This document shows, one piece after another, positions 35,876 through 49,024 of a stretch of DNA of 64,000 bases. Position 1 is the stretch's first letter. Every line of letters starts with the position of its first letter. Under the pieces are notes generated by a model. The model saw only the letters and a list, made by a program, of their open reading frames with translations. It made no database searches and was not told the origin of the DNA. Both the position numbers and the translations under genes were made by a program. Origin of the DNA: Oikopleura dioica (taxonomy: Eukaryota; Chordata; Appendicularia; Copelata; Oikopleuridae); the NCBI GenBank assembly GCA_907165135.1, contig OU015567.1, forward strand, positions 13,645,001-13,709,000, read 5' to 3'.

Positions 35876-36530
35876 ATCTGGTCTTCAACTCTCCCAGCCG
35901 GATCAACTGGAAATTCTTCATCTTATCCAGTTATTCAAAGTACATAAAGCGACACAACTAAACATGCCCTACTGTCCTGCATAAGTTCCTGTAAAAATTC
36001 TCCTTCTTTCCGGGTCCTTTATTCTTTTAGTTCACGAAACCCAGACCACCTGGTCGATGCAATAAACAAAAATACAGACCTTGTGTGCCAAATTAGTGTC
36101 TTCATTTACGGAATCGGAAAAATCAAAATTTATCGAATTTAATCAATTTCAACACTTCTCTTCCAACGCGAGATTATGCTCAAACATCAAACCTGTGTGC
36201 ATTACATTAGATTCAATTTGTACTTTACTACTGTAAGGAAGTGTCCCCTTCCTGACGCCGTTATCATAGGCAATCTGTCTAGATTTAGACTAGTGCAATA
36301 TTATTGACAATAAATGATCAAAAATATTCAAATCAAAAACGTCTTTTTATCTGCTAGCCGCGATAAATAGCCGTGTTTCTCCTTGGCAGGCATCTATCCA
36401 GTGCATTCGCAGATCGGTTGACAGTTGAAAACGTGTACTCTCCCCACAACTTTTCCCTAATCCCGTTGACATTTCGAAAAACGTCTCGTAAAGCGCACTC
36501 ATTAGTTCTGGTAGCATAGAGATAGATAAA
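35876..36530. other. Intergenic region before C-type lectin gene
   Basis: About 655 bp, AT-rich, no coding frame supported. Contains the RPN2 3' UTR and presumably the lectin promoter; no clear TATA box. Confidence 0.4.
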
Positions 36531-38296
36531 ATGAAAGTTTTCTCGTTTTTGGCTACAGGAATTTTAGCGAGATATAACAACTGCCCGCCAGAATGGACAT
36601 TTGATCGCAAGAATACTTGCTGGAGATCTTCTTATGAACCTATTGCGGCGAAAAATGCATATGCCGCTTGCATGGATATGGGCGGGACTTTGTTAGATCC
36701 AAAGGACATGCACTGGAATGAAGGATTGTTTGATAAAAATATAGAAAAAATTTTAACAACTTTGGAAACAACAAACAGTGGCAATGCGGGGTGATCGCCG
36801 ATATTGGGCAGCCTTTAAAAAGACGAATGTTGCGCGAGGAAACATAACAGATTATATCCAGTACGGAAAGTTCGAAACCAACTTTTTCTGGTACACGCAT
36901 ATGGAGCACGGTCATCTTTTACCGGGAAATTTGACGGAGTTCCTTCTTAGCGAGCCTTTCGACGGGTTGTCTTTGAATGATTGTTTAGTCAAGGTTTCAA
37001 AATTTTTGAACACAAGAGAAACTCAAGACTCTTGAAAGTTTCTTCTGCTATTCACTCTTTTGAAGTTTTAAAACCTTGTAAATAGAAGTTTACAATGCGG
37101 CGTACCGGAATAAAATGATCATGCGAGGTGGAACCCGATATGCTCCTGTCTGGGGTGCTACAGACTGTTTTCAGAAAGACGTTTACGCTCTTTGTGGCAG
37201 AGGTAATAATTTTACATTATTTGTCTTGGGCAATCAAGGGACCATAATTGCGTTAGAAATTCTAACGCTCGGTCATTCTTGATCCCCTGTCCGATTGCGC
37301 CGCTGATGTTCAATTATTTTTCGTCAACCGAGTATTTCATGCGGATACAATTGACAAGCATATGTCTGAGGCCAATTGACTAGCCAAGATAATTCTGGCT
37401 CGTCGGTACTCCCAAACAAGGAGACTCATAACCCTGAACTAAGAATGTGTGGACTGCACGAACGAACACCCTGACTGTCCCGACGGGTGGGAACTCGACC
37501 ACGAAGGTTGGTGTTACAGAATGTCTCCAGACAGAAAGAATTGGAAGGACGCAGTGAAAGATTGTGCCTCTCGAGGAGGGGAACTTGCTCATGCAGGAAC
37601 GAGTCCATCATATTCAGAATAAAAGAAAAGATTCTATTTGATAGAATATCAGGCAGTGAAACTCATCAAAAGATTCATTTACTTACGATCATCTGATCCG
37701 CGATGTCCAAGCTCACAATTACATAGATCGTTGGGGAGCTACAAAAGCCCCAGGTTTGTGAACTTATTAGACCATAATTTTTCTATTTCTAAAGGCTTAT
37801 GGATCGGCGTTGGCTGGGATATCAAGTATGGAAATGGGTGGCTCTACACAAACGGAACAAAAATCAAGTGGCATAACTTTCTTCGTGATTTACCTGATAA
37901 TCTCTATGCGTAAGTCAAACATTTCCTTGCAATTTAATCGTGAAAATATAGAAACGGCGAGTTCTGCGTCGAGCTTAGAGGTGAACGACCGCTTTATGAG
38001 GTTCCTCTGGCCGAGCATGCGAAGGTTTGAAAAGCTTCTATCAGCCGAATCTAATTTTCTAAGCTAAAATATTACCCGCACTGGAATGACGCGATCTGCT
38101 CGGATGAAAAGCACTATGTCTGTCGAAAACGAAAAGACGCACCAGACGATCCTCTTCCTGAACCTGATCTTCAGTAAGCTTTTTATGATATGCTACTTTC
38201 CAGGATTTGCTTTTTAGCATGTTTTCCAGCTTCAAGATGACAAGCGTCAACATGTTTCTTCTTCTTCCTGCTCTATATACTGTTTTAGGCCAATAA
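36531..38296 (+). CDS. Secreted two-domain C-type lectin protein
   Basis: Begins MKVFSFLATGILARYN (short signal peptide). CTLD 1: CPPEWTFDRKNTCWRS, AAKNAYAACMDMGGTLLDP, RYWAAFKKT, then DCFQKDVYALCGR. CTLD 2: CPDGWELDHEGWCYRMS, WKDAVKDCASRGGELAHAG, a YDHLIRDVQAHNYID block reached by a GT-AG intron at 37604-37675, LWIGVGWDIKYGNGW, GEFCVEL and WNDAICSDEKHYVCRKR. No EPN/QPD-WND carbohydrate triad is complete, though WND is present in CTLD 2. The last exon gives a hydrophobic C-terminus (VNMFLLLPALYTVLGQ), which could be a GPI-attachment signal. Coding of CTLD 1 is broken by a frame change near 36778-36811 (see findings). The ligand is unknown. Confidence 0.75.
37250..37268. repeat. 19-nt palindrome in lectin intron
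   Basis: GCGTTAGAA-A-TTCTAACGC: perfect 9-bp arms around one base, inside a longer-than-usual (~240 bp) intron between the two lectin domains. Confidence 0.5.
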
Positions 38297-38475
38297 ATCT
38301 CAGTCTTTTCTTTACTCTAATTTTTTGCTTATTCTTTGATACGAATCAATTAACAAAAAATTCGAATCTAAAAGCGAAAAATCGTTTGGTCCAACACGTT
38401 CAGCGAATTAGACCACGGCAACCACGACATTTGTTCCAGCAAGGGGCGCGTAATTCAGCACGACGAATTAGCTAG

Positions 38476-38483
38476 TATATAAT
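38476..38483 (+). promoter_or_regulatory. TATA box of PLA2-like gene
   Basis: TATATAAT, 71 bp upstream of the ATG at 38554, consistent with a core promoter ~30 bp before a short 5' UTR. Confidence 0.5.
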
Positions 38484-38553
38484 CTCGCCACTTTGATATC
38501 GAAATCATCAAATCTTGAATATACAAGAAAAAGAAAAAAGTAAAACTTCCAGT

Positions 38554-39349
38554 ATGAAATTTTCCGCTGCATCTTTGACTGCTTTCGTCTCAGGTAAGAA
38601 ATGAAAACAACAACGAAGAGAATTCAAGACAAGATAAATTTGAAAAGATATTTACCGATTTCTTCAGCTCAACGAGGATTCGATCCTACTGAAAGTGAAA
38701 GAGTCGACAACTCGGTTCGTCGATACTTTCAGCTTACCACCATGATGGAGCACGTCAACCCCGAATTCGACGAGAAAAAATACTGGACTTACGGATGCAA
38801 CTGTCTTGTTCTCGGTAAAAAATCAACAACGACAATTCAATTTTCTAATATAAATTTAAGGTGACCGACCCATGTCTGACCCCGGCAAAGGACAACCAGT
38901 TGATGAGCTCGACTCTGTTTGCAAAGCCTACAAGGATTGCATCAAGTGTGCCAAAAAGACTCACGGAGAAATGTGTCTTCCTGAGTTTGTCGAGTACAAG
39001 TTCCGAATCGCAAAGTCCGATGAAATCATCTGCCGAGATGACAAGGGCTCTTGTGGACGAGACTTGTGCATGTGCGACAAGATGTTTGCCCAAAGTAAGA
39101 TTTGAGCATATACGACAGCTACTCAAATCAATTTTAGAGCACGCATCTGTCAAGGACGTCTTTGACGAACAATACCACATGTTCTGGGCGCCAAACGGCT
39201 GGGAACCCGCTGAACAATGCTTCAGAAAAGGCAACCAGTACTCCGATCCTCAGTGCTGTGGAGGTTCAACATCGCCATTTGTTCAGTTCAACGGAAACAG
39301 AAAAGAATGCTGCGCGGATGGTTCAGTCGCGATGATCGGATCATGCTAG
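38554..39349 (+). CDS. Secreted phospholipase A2-like protein, catalytic residues replaced
   Basis: Signal peptide MKFSAASLTAFVSA, then the sPLA2 core: YWTYGCNC (Ca-loop start), PVDELDSVCKAYKDCIKC and SCGRDLCMCDKMFA. In active enzymes the second block reads D.CC..HD.CY. Here CKAYKDC places Tyr at the His48 position and Lys at the Asp49 position, and the GxGG calcium loop is absent (CLVLG). The Asp99 equivalent (CMCDK) and the disulfide Cys pattern remain. A C-terminal Cys-rich extension (CFRKGNQYSDPQCCGGS..CCADGS..GSC) is not part of the usual domain. Probably a structural or binding protein, not a lipase; in an appendicularian a role in the secreted house is possible but untested. Introns are short and canonical. 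Confidence 0.75.
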
Positions 39350-39717
39350 TTCTTTTGTATTTTTCTGTTTTATCTGACGAGGTTCCTTTCTTTAGGAATT
39401 TATTTGAATAAAAATGCAAAATCTCTTAACAACTTTGTCTTTCTTGATATTAGAAACATTATCGCTTGTTGAGCTTGAAATTTTTTTCTACTAGAATTTC
39501 ACTCGTTTAAATTTGCTTGAAAATGTTTATGTTGAGATATTCTTATGAAAATCAATTTAACCTAAGCGGTCAGCGGGAATATTTTTGAACCCCGACCGCG
39601 GGGCATGTTGAAGTTTGTAACCCCGCTAGAATCATTGCGTTCCTTTTTCTGTAAAAGAAATTTCAACGAGAACAGATGTAAACAAGGGAGAGATCTGACA
39701 CTTATTGAAAGAGAAAG

Positions 39718-42700
39718 ATGGTTTCCAAGAGTAGAAACCGATCGAAGGTTCACTATTCCGCCATAGACGATGACCTGGATTACGAAGATATAGAAGACGA
39801 GAATGGAATAAATCTTTCGGATCTTCCTCGTCTTACCGAGGAACAGGTCTACCTGCCCCATCGTCGACGAGATTCAAAGTTTCACAAATCATCTGGGCTC
39901 GGCCAACTTGAAAACTTTCTCGGTCGATTTGAGCTTCCGAGAAAGAAATTCCAAGCCGCAGTTCTATCGATTCTGTCTTTCGGATTTTTGATCCTGATTA
40001 TTTTGAAAATAGGCCTTGCCGGAAAACAATGCCAAAGCATCGATCAACTGAGAGATCAGAAGGCTATTCATGATGCTCTCAAAAATGAGACCGAGTGTAA
40101 ATCATCAACTGGAGATCCTTTTCCTTGGCAGAAATACCGTCTTCCAGGCGAGAGTATTCCAAGTGCGTATTATCTTTTCTTCTATCCGGATCCGGAAACC
40201 AACACGTTCTCTGGAAGTGTCGACATCATCTTTGAGCAAAGTGCAAAAGGAAAGTACATCGCCCTTCACGCTCGCAATCTGAACATCAGATACTTATCCA
40301 TCTTCGAATGCAACGAGTACGATGTTGACTGCTACGGTGATAATGACTCTCGAAGAAGTCAAGAAGATGTCGAAGATTTTTTCGTCAGCTGCGAAGAACT
40401 AGGAATGCTTGTTATAAAAATGAGGAAAGATCTTTTGCCAGGAAGAAAATACAACATCAACATTCGTTACTCTTCAACTCTTCCTGTTCCTGGACTGATT
40501 CTTCAAAAATACCAAACCGGACCTTCTCAATTCGAGCAATATCTTGCGAGCGATTTTATGCCCAACAAAGCTCGCAATGTTTTCCCTTGCTTTGACGAGC
40601 CCGAGTACCAAGCGAAATTCACACTCGAAGTCGTGAGAAGAAAGGACGAAAAGGTCTTTTTCAACTCTGGCTTCTCAAGAAAATATCCATACGCCAAAAA
40701 CTCTGGACAAACTGGCAAATTTGGCCTGTCTCAAGCTGTGCAATCACATGAAGTCGATACTTTCGAAACAACCGAGCCTGTTCCTTTGTATTCCCTTGGC
40801 TTCGTTATTGGTAAATTTGAAACAACCACTATCAGCGATGGTAATTTTTTGATGTCTACTGTCAGCGGAATCTCTTCAAATCACGCACTAGCATTTTCAC
40901 AACGAGTGGCGAAACTTGCTGAACGGCTTCAAGTCTGGTCTGGCAAAGAATTCACGTCTCAGATGAGATTTGTTCTTCTCCCGAATTATGTCAAGAATAG
41001 TATTTTTCAACCTAAAGGACTCGCTCTTCTTCCGCTGTCTACATTTACAAAGGCCAATTATGAAATCGACTATCAAATTGCTTTAGGTTTGAGTAATAGT
41101 AACCTGACATAACTGTAAACATAATTTTAGAACTTACTCAGTTGATGTTTCACTCTGGTACAATCAAATGGTGGGATCATCTTTGGCAAGATGCAGGAAT
41201 TTTCCAGTCGATTGCATCGAGCCTTCTGAATGACTTCGATAAAAATATCATCCTTTCGGAAAAACGCCATGAAGTGTTTTCGCATCAATCATTCTTTACT
41301 CTCGCGAATCTGACGATCGATTCTGAAGGTAAAAAGAAGCCATGATTTGTCAAATAATATTAAATTCTAGCGCTAATGTCTGATGCATTTTCAACGTTTT
41401 CCTCTTACCGATGGGGCCTCGTGTTAAATCTATTCTCGGACTTTTTTCAAATGAAGTTTGGAAGTGATCTCTTGCAGACAACAGTTGCTGACGATACTTT
41501 TGAAAATACAGTTTTCGAAAATGAAGGGTTGATTAAGAAAGTGAAATCTTCTCTTGGCATTGATTTGATTTCAATGGCGACTGAGTGGAACTTGAAGGAT
41601 ATTCCGGTTTTGGGAATTGATACTATTGGCGGAAAAATCGAATTTACAAAATCTGGTACTTATTTACATAACTTCTTATCAATAATAGCTATTAAGATAA
41701 CTCGTTACTACTACCTGTCAGATATCAAGTAGACGAGACTTGCTGCCATGAAGCTCTGATCAAGGAAAAATCGCAAGCATTCGATACGGGAATTCTACCA
41801 TCTTTTGTTGCTAGCAAAGGAACTCTTCAGCTGGGTTACCGGATTCAATATTCCACGCAGGTCTTTGATATCATCGAGAAATCTTTGGAAACAGCAGAAG
41901 ACAAGAATACCATTTTGACCGAGATCGAACGAGCGATGTTTTTCCAGGACGCCTTTTATTTTGCAAAAATAGGAATGGATTATATAATCTGAAAACTGCA
42001 TAATCTGATGATGATTTATTTTAATTCTCATAAAGGCCAGCTAAACTACAAAAACTCATTCGTCTCATGTCAACTTTGCATAGTGAGCGCTCAGAAATAG
42101 TCTGGAGAACTGCACTCGAATGCATGCGCTGGATCGACATTCAAATTTCATCTTCGTTCGATGTTAGAGAACAGTTCTGGTTTTCCAAATTCATGGTGGA
42201 AAAACTGAGACATGCGCTTCAAATAGGCGAGACTGAGGATTTCAAAGTTACTCTCTGGTTCTTTATCACGTTTTACTTTCGTTCTAGCTTTACATCCAAC
42301 GATGGCTATACTATTATGGCGCAGAAACGAGTCTTACGGCGAATATTGACACAGTAGATGAGCTTTTCGAAGATGGGGCTGATCTCAAGCTCCTTTGCAA
42401 CGTATTATTCCTCGATTCTGATCTTTACCAGGAAGTTTTCAATCATTTCAACTCTACAGCTGATCCCTTGAAATCCGAACTATTACTGAACAGTCTTTTC
42501 TGGAACGGGTCTATCTACCACATGTATAATTTTTAATACCGCAAAAAATTGTGCTGATTTCGACCCTCATAAAGCGTGCAAGACCTTCACAAAATGGAAG
42601 AAATCCTTTCTCGGTCTCTCAAGGATGGCCAACTCATCGGGCCTCATGTCTGCTCATTCCTCGAGCAGCTTAGTGCTCACCGATATGGTCATTCCATCGC

Positions 42701-43049
42701 TGAAGACTATCTTGATGCATTTTGGGACGATTTCGTTCGACGATGCCCAATTATGAGCGATAGTTTCAGAAAGATTTTGCTGAACTTGGGCGAGTACAAT
42801 CTTGATCACAGATCATCGGTAAGGAGTTTTAATATCCCTCTTGATTGAAGTTAATCTTAGGTATCCGACTGGATCAGCGAGAAGATAGGCGAAAAGAGGA
42901 TCTCCCCGATCCTGAGAAACTTCTTTTCCGAGCTTGAAAAGAAGACAGATGAGCGGCTTCTTTGGCAAAAGAACACCCAGCAGTATTTCGTGTGTTGGCT
43001 GCGTCAGTATTATCACTCGAACTCAAATGCTCACAAGTGTGAAACATAG
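39718..43049 (+). CDS. M1 (gluzincin) aminopeptidase-like type II membrane protein, predicted inactive
   Basis: Cytosolic N-terminus (MVSKSRNRSKVHYSAIDDD), one TM (FQAAVLSILSFGFLILIILK), then the M1 N-terminal beta domain (YLASDFMPNKARNVFPCFDEPEYQAKFTLEV, a strong family signature). Where active enzymes have GAMENWG this has PKGLALLP. Where they have HELAHQWFGN..WW.DLWLNEGFA this has LELTQLMFHSG..WWDHLWQDAGIF. Thus both zinc His residues, the general-base context and the third zinc ligand Glu are changed. The ERAP1-like C-terminal helical domain is present (e.g. LECMRWIDIQISSSFDVREQ, ISPILRNFFSELEKK). Ends ..AHKCET, TAG 43047-43049. The fold is retained and the active site lost, suggesting a receptor or adhesion role. 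Introns are short; the junction near 41930-42035 is uncertain. Confidence 0.8.
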
Positions 43050-43606
43050 CTGACTTTACTATGATACTATATTTATTTACGATTCATTTGTATATTGCAC
43101 TGCCAAAATAAATTGTATTCAATGAAAGGAGAGTAAAGAGGATAAAGGTTTATTTTTTCTAGTAATTAAAGGCTTTCGCTTTCTTCATGATTCAGTTTAA
43201 AAACCCAAGAAAATTTGGAGGCATGGCGATAATAAACCACGATGAAGTTTTTGTTTCATTTTGTAAAAGAGGGCGCTTCACTGGACTTCTCACAGCGGGG
43301 AGCGACATCCGATGCAGGATCGAACTAGTCGACTCGTTCATTTAATATAACTTCTACCGTAGGGCGTTAGGAAAAAAAGCGGCCAGCGATAAACTCTGGG
43401 ACTGTCACTAAACTAATGGGGAAAGTTACAATCCTGTAATAAAATCATGAAATGAATTGCGAAAGACTTGCAAATAAAAGGAAGCATTTTACTGCGATAG
43501 ACGCGCGTCTTCGGCAGTATGGTCGTTAAATTCAAGCCCAAGAATGTATTGAATCAGTGAAATTACAGAGAAAACACAGTCAGGCTCTTTTCTGGGGTTC
43601 CAACAT
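43050..43606. other. Convergent 3' region, aminopeptidase-like / RPS9
   Basis: About 560 bp with the 3' ends of two convergent transcription units. AATAAA-like signals occur (e.g. near 43108). No coding frame seen. Confidence 0.4.
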
Positions 43607-44367
<761 letters not shown>

Positions 44368-44461
44368 AACGTCCTATCCGATCTGAACAAAGAAGGTGAT
44401 TAGAAACAAAGTCCCTGAAGGATCGTGGTGTTTTGAAGCAAAAACAGCGACACAGAGCGAT

Positions 44462-45254
<793 letters not shown>

Positions 45255-45414
45255 GGTTATATTTTAAGATCCGAGTTCTATAATGAAAGACGATTAGCCA
45301 CTAGTTCACGAAGATGCCTTCATGATTAGGGTGAATAACCGTCAATTTTTTGATGTGCAACATCAAAGCACGGATTATTTCCCTTGCACAGAAAGGATTT
45401 ATTCTTTGTGCAGT

Positions 45415-45962
45415 TTATGCGACAAGTGCGGAGGCGGTGGCAGACTCGTACTTGAAGTTTGGTGGGACAACACCCTTCTCTCGGTAGTATCGAGCAAGTC
45501 GGTGGATTCGAGACTCGATAAGAATCAATCGGAATTTACCGTCCTTGTCCTAGAAGATAAGTTAGTGACCCATATAGGAAAAAGGGGAAGTTTACCTTTC
45601 GGTTTCGCTCGAGATGCTTTCGCATACCGACGGCCTTTCGGATCATGAAGTAGAGATCCTCTGGGAGTTCAGGAGCAGCGCCCATGGACTTGAGGACTCG
45701 GAGGATCTTGGATCCGGTGAGGTAGTGGGACTTGCCAACACCGTGGGTGTCTCGGAGGTGGACACCGATGAGAGAAGGCTTGTAACCTTGAAGTAACTTT
45801 GTAAGCATGAAAATTTTGGAATCGAAATTTACCCTTCTTGGCGAGCTTGGCAATGATGTCCTTGACTTCCTCGGCGGAGGTCTTCTGCCAGGATGGGACA
45901 GATCGTCGGTAAGGGAGGGCGGATCCGGAGATACCCTTTCCTGGTGCGTGCATTCGGCCCAT
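45415..45962 (-). CDS. rps13: Small ribosomal subunit protein uS15 (RPS13)
   Basis: [40 protein letters not shown], then after an intron [40 protein letters not shown] and [11 protein letters not shown]. The final exon is [47 protein letters not shown]. Matches animal RPS13 throughout. Divergence from human is concentrated in the [11 protein letters not shown] helix. 108 bp downstream of RPL11, with CACTTTTAG about 26 nt before the start. Confidence 0.96.
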
Positions 45963-46070
45963 GGCGAAGTAGTTTTAAATCCGGCTTCTAAAAGTGTCGA
46001 AAGTTAGCAAAACAGTTGTAACCGGAGCTCTCAATTGATCGCACAGGGTCAGATTCAGGACAGAAGACGT

Positions 46071-46794
46071 TTATTTCTTGCCGGGGAGGATGATACCGTC
46101 GTACTTCTTCTGGAACCAGACCATGGAGTCCTTGGCGGTGAGTCGGTGCTGCTTGCCGATCTTGGCCTTGCATCGTCGTCGCTTGGAGATACCGTAGCCG
46201 GCTCGCTTCATGACGACGTAGAAGTCCATACCGTAGATACCTAAACGAAGGAAAAGGGGTTGTTTAGGACCGACTTTGGCCTCCCCAGCCTCAAGATTCA
46301 ATGAAGAAAAGAGGTAAATAAATTATCTTTCAATCACGGAGCGATTTCAAAATAACGGGGAGGCCCTCAACCAACTCACCGATGCCGGGATCGTATTTGA
46401 TTCCAAGATCGATGTGTTCCTGGACACCGAAGCCGAAGGCACCAGTGGTGGAGAAGTTGCCCATCTTGAGTTCGTATTCCTTGACCTTGAGTCCCTTGTC
46501 AAGGATCTCTTCGGCCTTGGAGCCTCGGACGGTGCAGTGGCACGAGATCTTTTCGTTACGTCGGATACCGAAGGTTCGGACGGTGTATCGGGCCTAAGAA
46601 GGACATTAAAATTGGAATGATTATGAAAAGATCACCTTGGAGAAGACAGGGGTCTGGCCAGTAAGCTGTTCCAAGACCTTGGCAGCTCGAGTAAGTCTAT
46701 CACCAGACTCACCGACACAGATGTTCAAGCAGAGCTTGTCGATGACCATATCCCGCATGGGGTTGGCATTCTTGTCCTTCTTGGCTTCGGTCAT
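46071..46794 (-). CDS. rpl11: Large ribosomal subunit protein uL5 (RPL11)
   Basis: [53 protein letters not shown], then [60 protein letters not shown] and, after a ~140 bp intron, [48 protein letters not shown]. Binds 5S rRNA in the central protuberance; in animals free RPL11 also binds MDM2 (family knowledge). 99 bp after RPL26, with CTTTTTAG upstream of the start. Confidence 0.96.
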
Positions 46795-46893
46795 TTTTTA
46801 CTGTCCGTTCGGTCTAAAAAGATAATTTCGTTAGATTCTAATGTGACTTTTTTATCACGGGTTTATCAAAATGAACAGGCAGGAACGGTAAAA

Positions 46894-47485
46894 TTACTGC
46901 TGCATCTTGACAGACTCTTCGGTGTGCTTGTCAGCAGCCTGTCGAGCGGCTCGGCTGGCGGCGCGGGACTCGAGCATGGCCTTTCGGTCCTTGTCGAGCT
47001 TCAGCTTGGTGATGACACAGTTGGATGGGTGGATGCCAACGTTGACGGTGGTGCCGTTGATCTTCTCTCGCTGGGTTCGCTCGATGTGGACGACGAACTT
47101 CTTTCGGTAGACAGAGGTGACTCGGCCGGTCGACTGTCCCTTGTAGTGGCCTCGGACAACCATGACCTGAAGAAGTCTTTAGTTTCTGAAAAGCGGAAAA
47201 ATATCTTACCTCGTCATCCTTTCGGATTGGGAGAGATCGGACGTTGTACTTGGATCGGAGTTCCTTGGAAAGAGGAGCGGACATGATCTACCGGCAAGTT
47301 AGAGAATCGAGAGAGTTAGAAATCGCCCCGCAATCAAAAATGAATGCAAGACCCTAGCACCGAGCAAGAATGATTCGAGCTGGTGGGATTTTCTAACTTC
47401 CCTTGCGTCGGAGATGGGAAGGAGCGTTGAAGTGTCGGCATCGCTGCTTTCTTCGGGATCCGGAGACGGCTGTGTTAAGCTTCAT
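46894..47485 (-). CDS. rpl26: Large ribosomal subunit protein uL24 (RPL26)
   Basis: Exon 1 (47485-47402): [20 protein letters not shown] then APSHLRRK. Exon 2 (from 47287): [27 protein letters not shown]. Exon 3: [60 protein letters not shown] and a short C-terminus ending VKMQQ, TAA. The human order ([20 protein letters not shown]) needs exon 1 joined to ATCATG, which gives a GG-AG intron (47288-47401). KOW motif present ([13 protein letters not shown]). 172 bp after RPS20. Confidence 0.95.
47288..47401 (-). other. GG-AG intron in RPL26
   Basis: Exon 1 ends CGACGCAAG (RRK); the next bases are GGAAGTTAG. Exon 2 starts ATCATG after CCGGTAG. The nearby GT (GTTAGA) leaves the wrong phase, and no other GT keeps the conserved [11 protein letters not shown]. 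114 bp. Confidence 0.7.
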
Positions 47486-47657
47486 TTTTGGTTAAGCCGA
47501 TTAATTATCTGAAAAGGAAGGAAGTTAGGCTAAAAATCCGCTTGAGACAAGTTAAATTTCAGAAAGAGCAAAAGTTTTGCCAAAACTCAGGAAAAATAAA
47601 CTTGCACAAGGTCCGTTCGTGCTGTAACACAAGCAGAGCAAGACGAAAAAAAGGGAT

Positions 47658-48064
47658 TTAGTCGCAGATGGTGACTTCGACGTCGATGCCGGGGTCGATG
47701 GACATCTGGGTGATCTGTCGGACCTTCTCGGTGGAGGAGACCAAGTCGATCACACGCTTGTGGATTCGCATCTGGTATCGATCCCAGGTCTTGGAACCTT
47801 CACCATTGGGAGTCTTTCGAGTGGTGATTCGAAGAGTCTTGGTGGGCTGTCGGATGGGTCCCTAAAATTATTCGATCATCTTTCCGGTCGTGGGAAATAT
47901 AGAAGACTTACCTTGACCTTGAGGCCCTTGTCCTTGCCGGATCGGACGATCTCGTTGGAGATGCGCTCGATCGCCTTGCAGTTCTTGGAGGAAATGGTGA
48001 TTCGGATTCTGTGATTAGGATCCTCCTCCTGTTGGATGTCCTCCTTCTTAGGTTCGTACGACAT
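47658..48064 (-). CDS. rps20: Small ribosomal subunit protein uS10 (RPS20)
   Basis: [51 protein letters not shown], then exon 2 [70 protein letters not shown]. Standard animal uS10 length. First gene of the six-gene ribosomal run, facing PLK1 across a 1.07 kb divergent region. CTTTTGCAG lies ~32 nt before the ATG, so even the first gene may be trans-spliced. Confidence 0.96.
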
Positions 48065-48989
48065 TTTTTCCGTCTCTCCTGACCGACTTTATGCCGCTGC
48101 AAAAGAGGTGAGTCAGACGCTTGTCTAAAAACAAACGATTTAGCATTCAATTTATCTATCCGTGGCTCCAGACAGAAGGAAAGGTGTTCTCTTGATACAA
48201 AAAATCTCTTGAAAAAGCATTATTTTGAAGAAAATCGGCGGAAAACGCTGAAAATAAAAGTCTGTCCGTAATTCGCGGCGCAGCTACTCCGCGCACGTGG
48301 GAGAAATTTGCCGAGATGCGCAGCGGCGCGCCCTCATTGGCTGAATAGAAAATGACTGGGGACGCGGAGGATAGCACGCGCCGCGGAGGACCTTCTCATG
48401 CGCCCTTCGTGCTGGAAGAATATCAGTTTGACTGAAAACATTTTGAAGACGAATAAAAAAACTGATTTTTCTATTATAATAGTCAAAAATTTTTGGTAAA
48501 ACGGCCGAAATATAATATAAAATACATTTTTTAATAAAAAAATACAAGGAAAGATTTGAAAATTGATTTTGAAGGCTATGAGTAAATGATTCATTATTAT
48601 TACATTTGAGTCAGAATTATGATCTTATTTGCATAACATAGTTTTGATTTCAACTTAGTCGATCGTCGATCGCACTTGTTCTGATTACTTGAAGGTTTTC
48701 AAAGGTTGGATGCACGCAAATTTTCCGCGTTTCTTGAAACAATTGGCTTCAGTTACCGTTGTGAGTTTCTAGACTTTTCCAAATTTTATTTTTGAGATTG
48801 AGATTTATTTTCAGCGCCTCGAGGAGACCAAGCGCGCGTAAAAGTCAAAAATAAGAGATTTTTACGTTGGAGAAAATTCGAATCTCCTTATTTGGACGTG
48901 AACTTGGGGAATCGGCAGCAAAAGGTTTTTAGGTTCATTGGTTTTGGTTCATTCTATGAGATAATTTTTTTCAGTTGGAAAAGAGAGAC

Positions 48990-48997
48990 CCAATCAG
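48990..48997 (+). promoter_or_regulatory. CCAAT box upstream of PLK1
   Basis: CCAATCAG, 26 bp upstream of the TATA box. Vertebrate PLK1 promoters use CCAAT (NF-Y) elements for G2/M control (family knowledge). Confidence 0.5.
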
Positions 48998-49015
48998 AAG
49001 AACCATCGCGGTCGG

Positions 49016-49024
49016 TATAAATAG
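49016..49024 (+). promoter_or_regulatory. TATA box of PLK1
   Basis: TATAAATAG, 123 bp before the ATG; expected start site near 49045. Confidence 0.6.
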
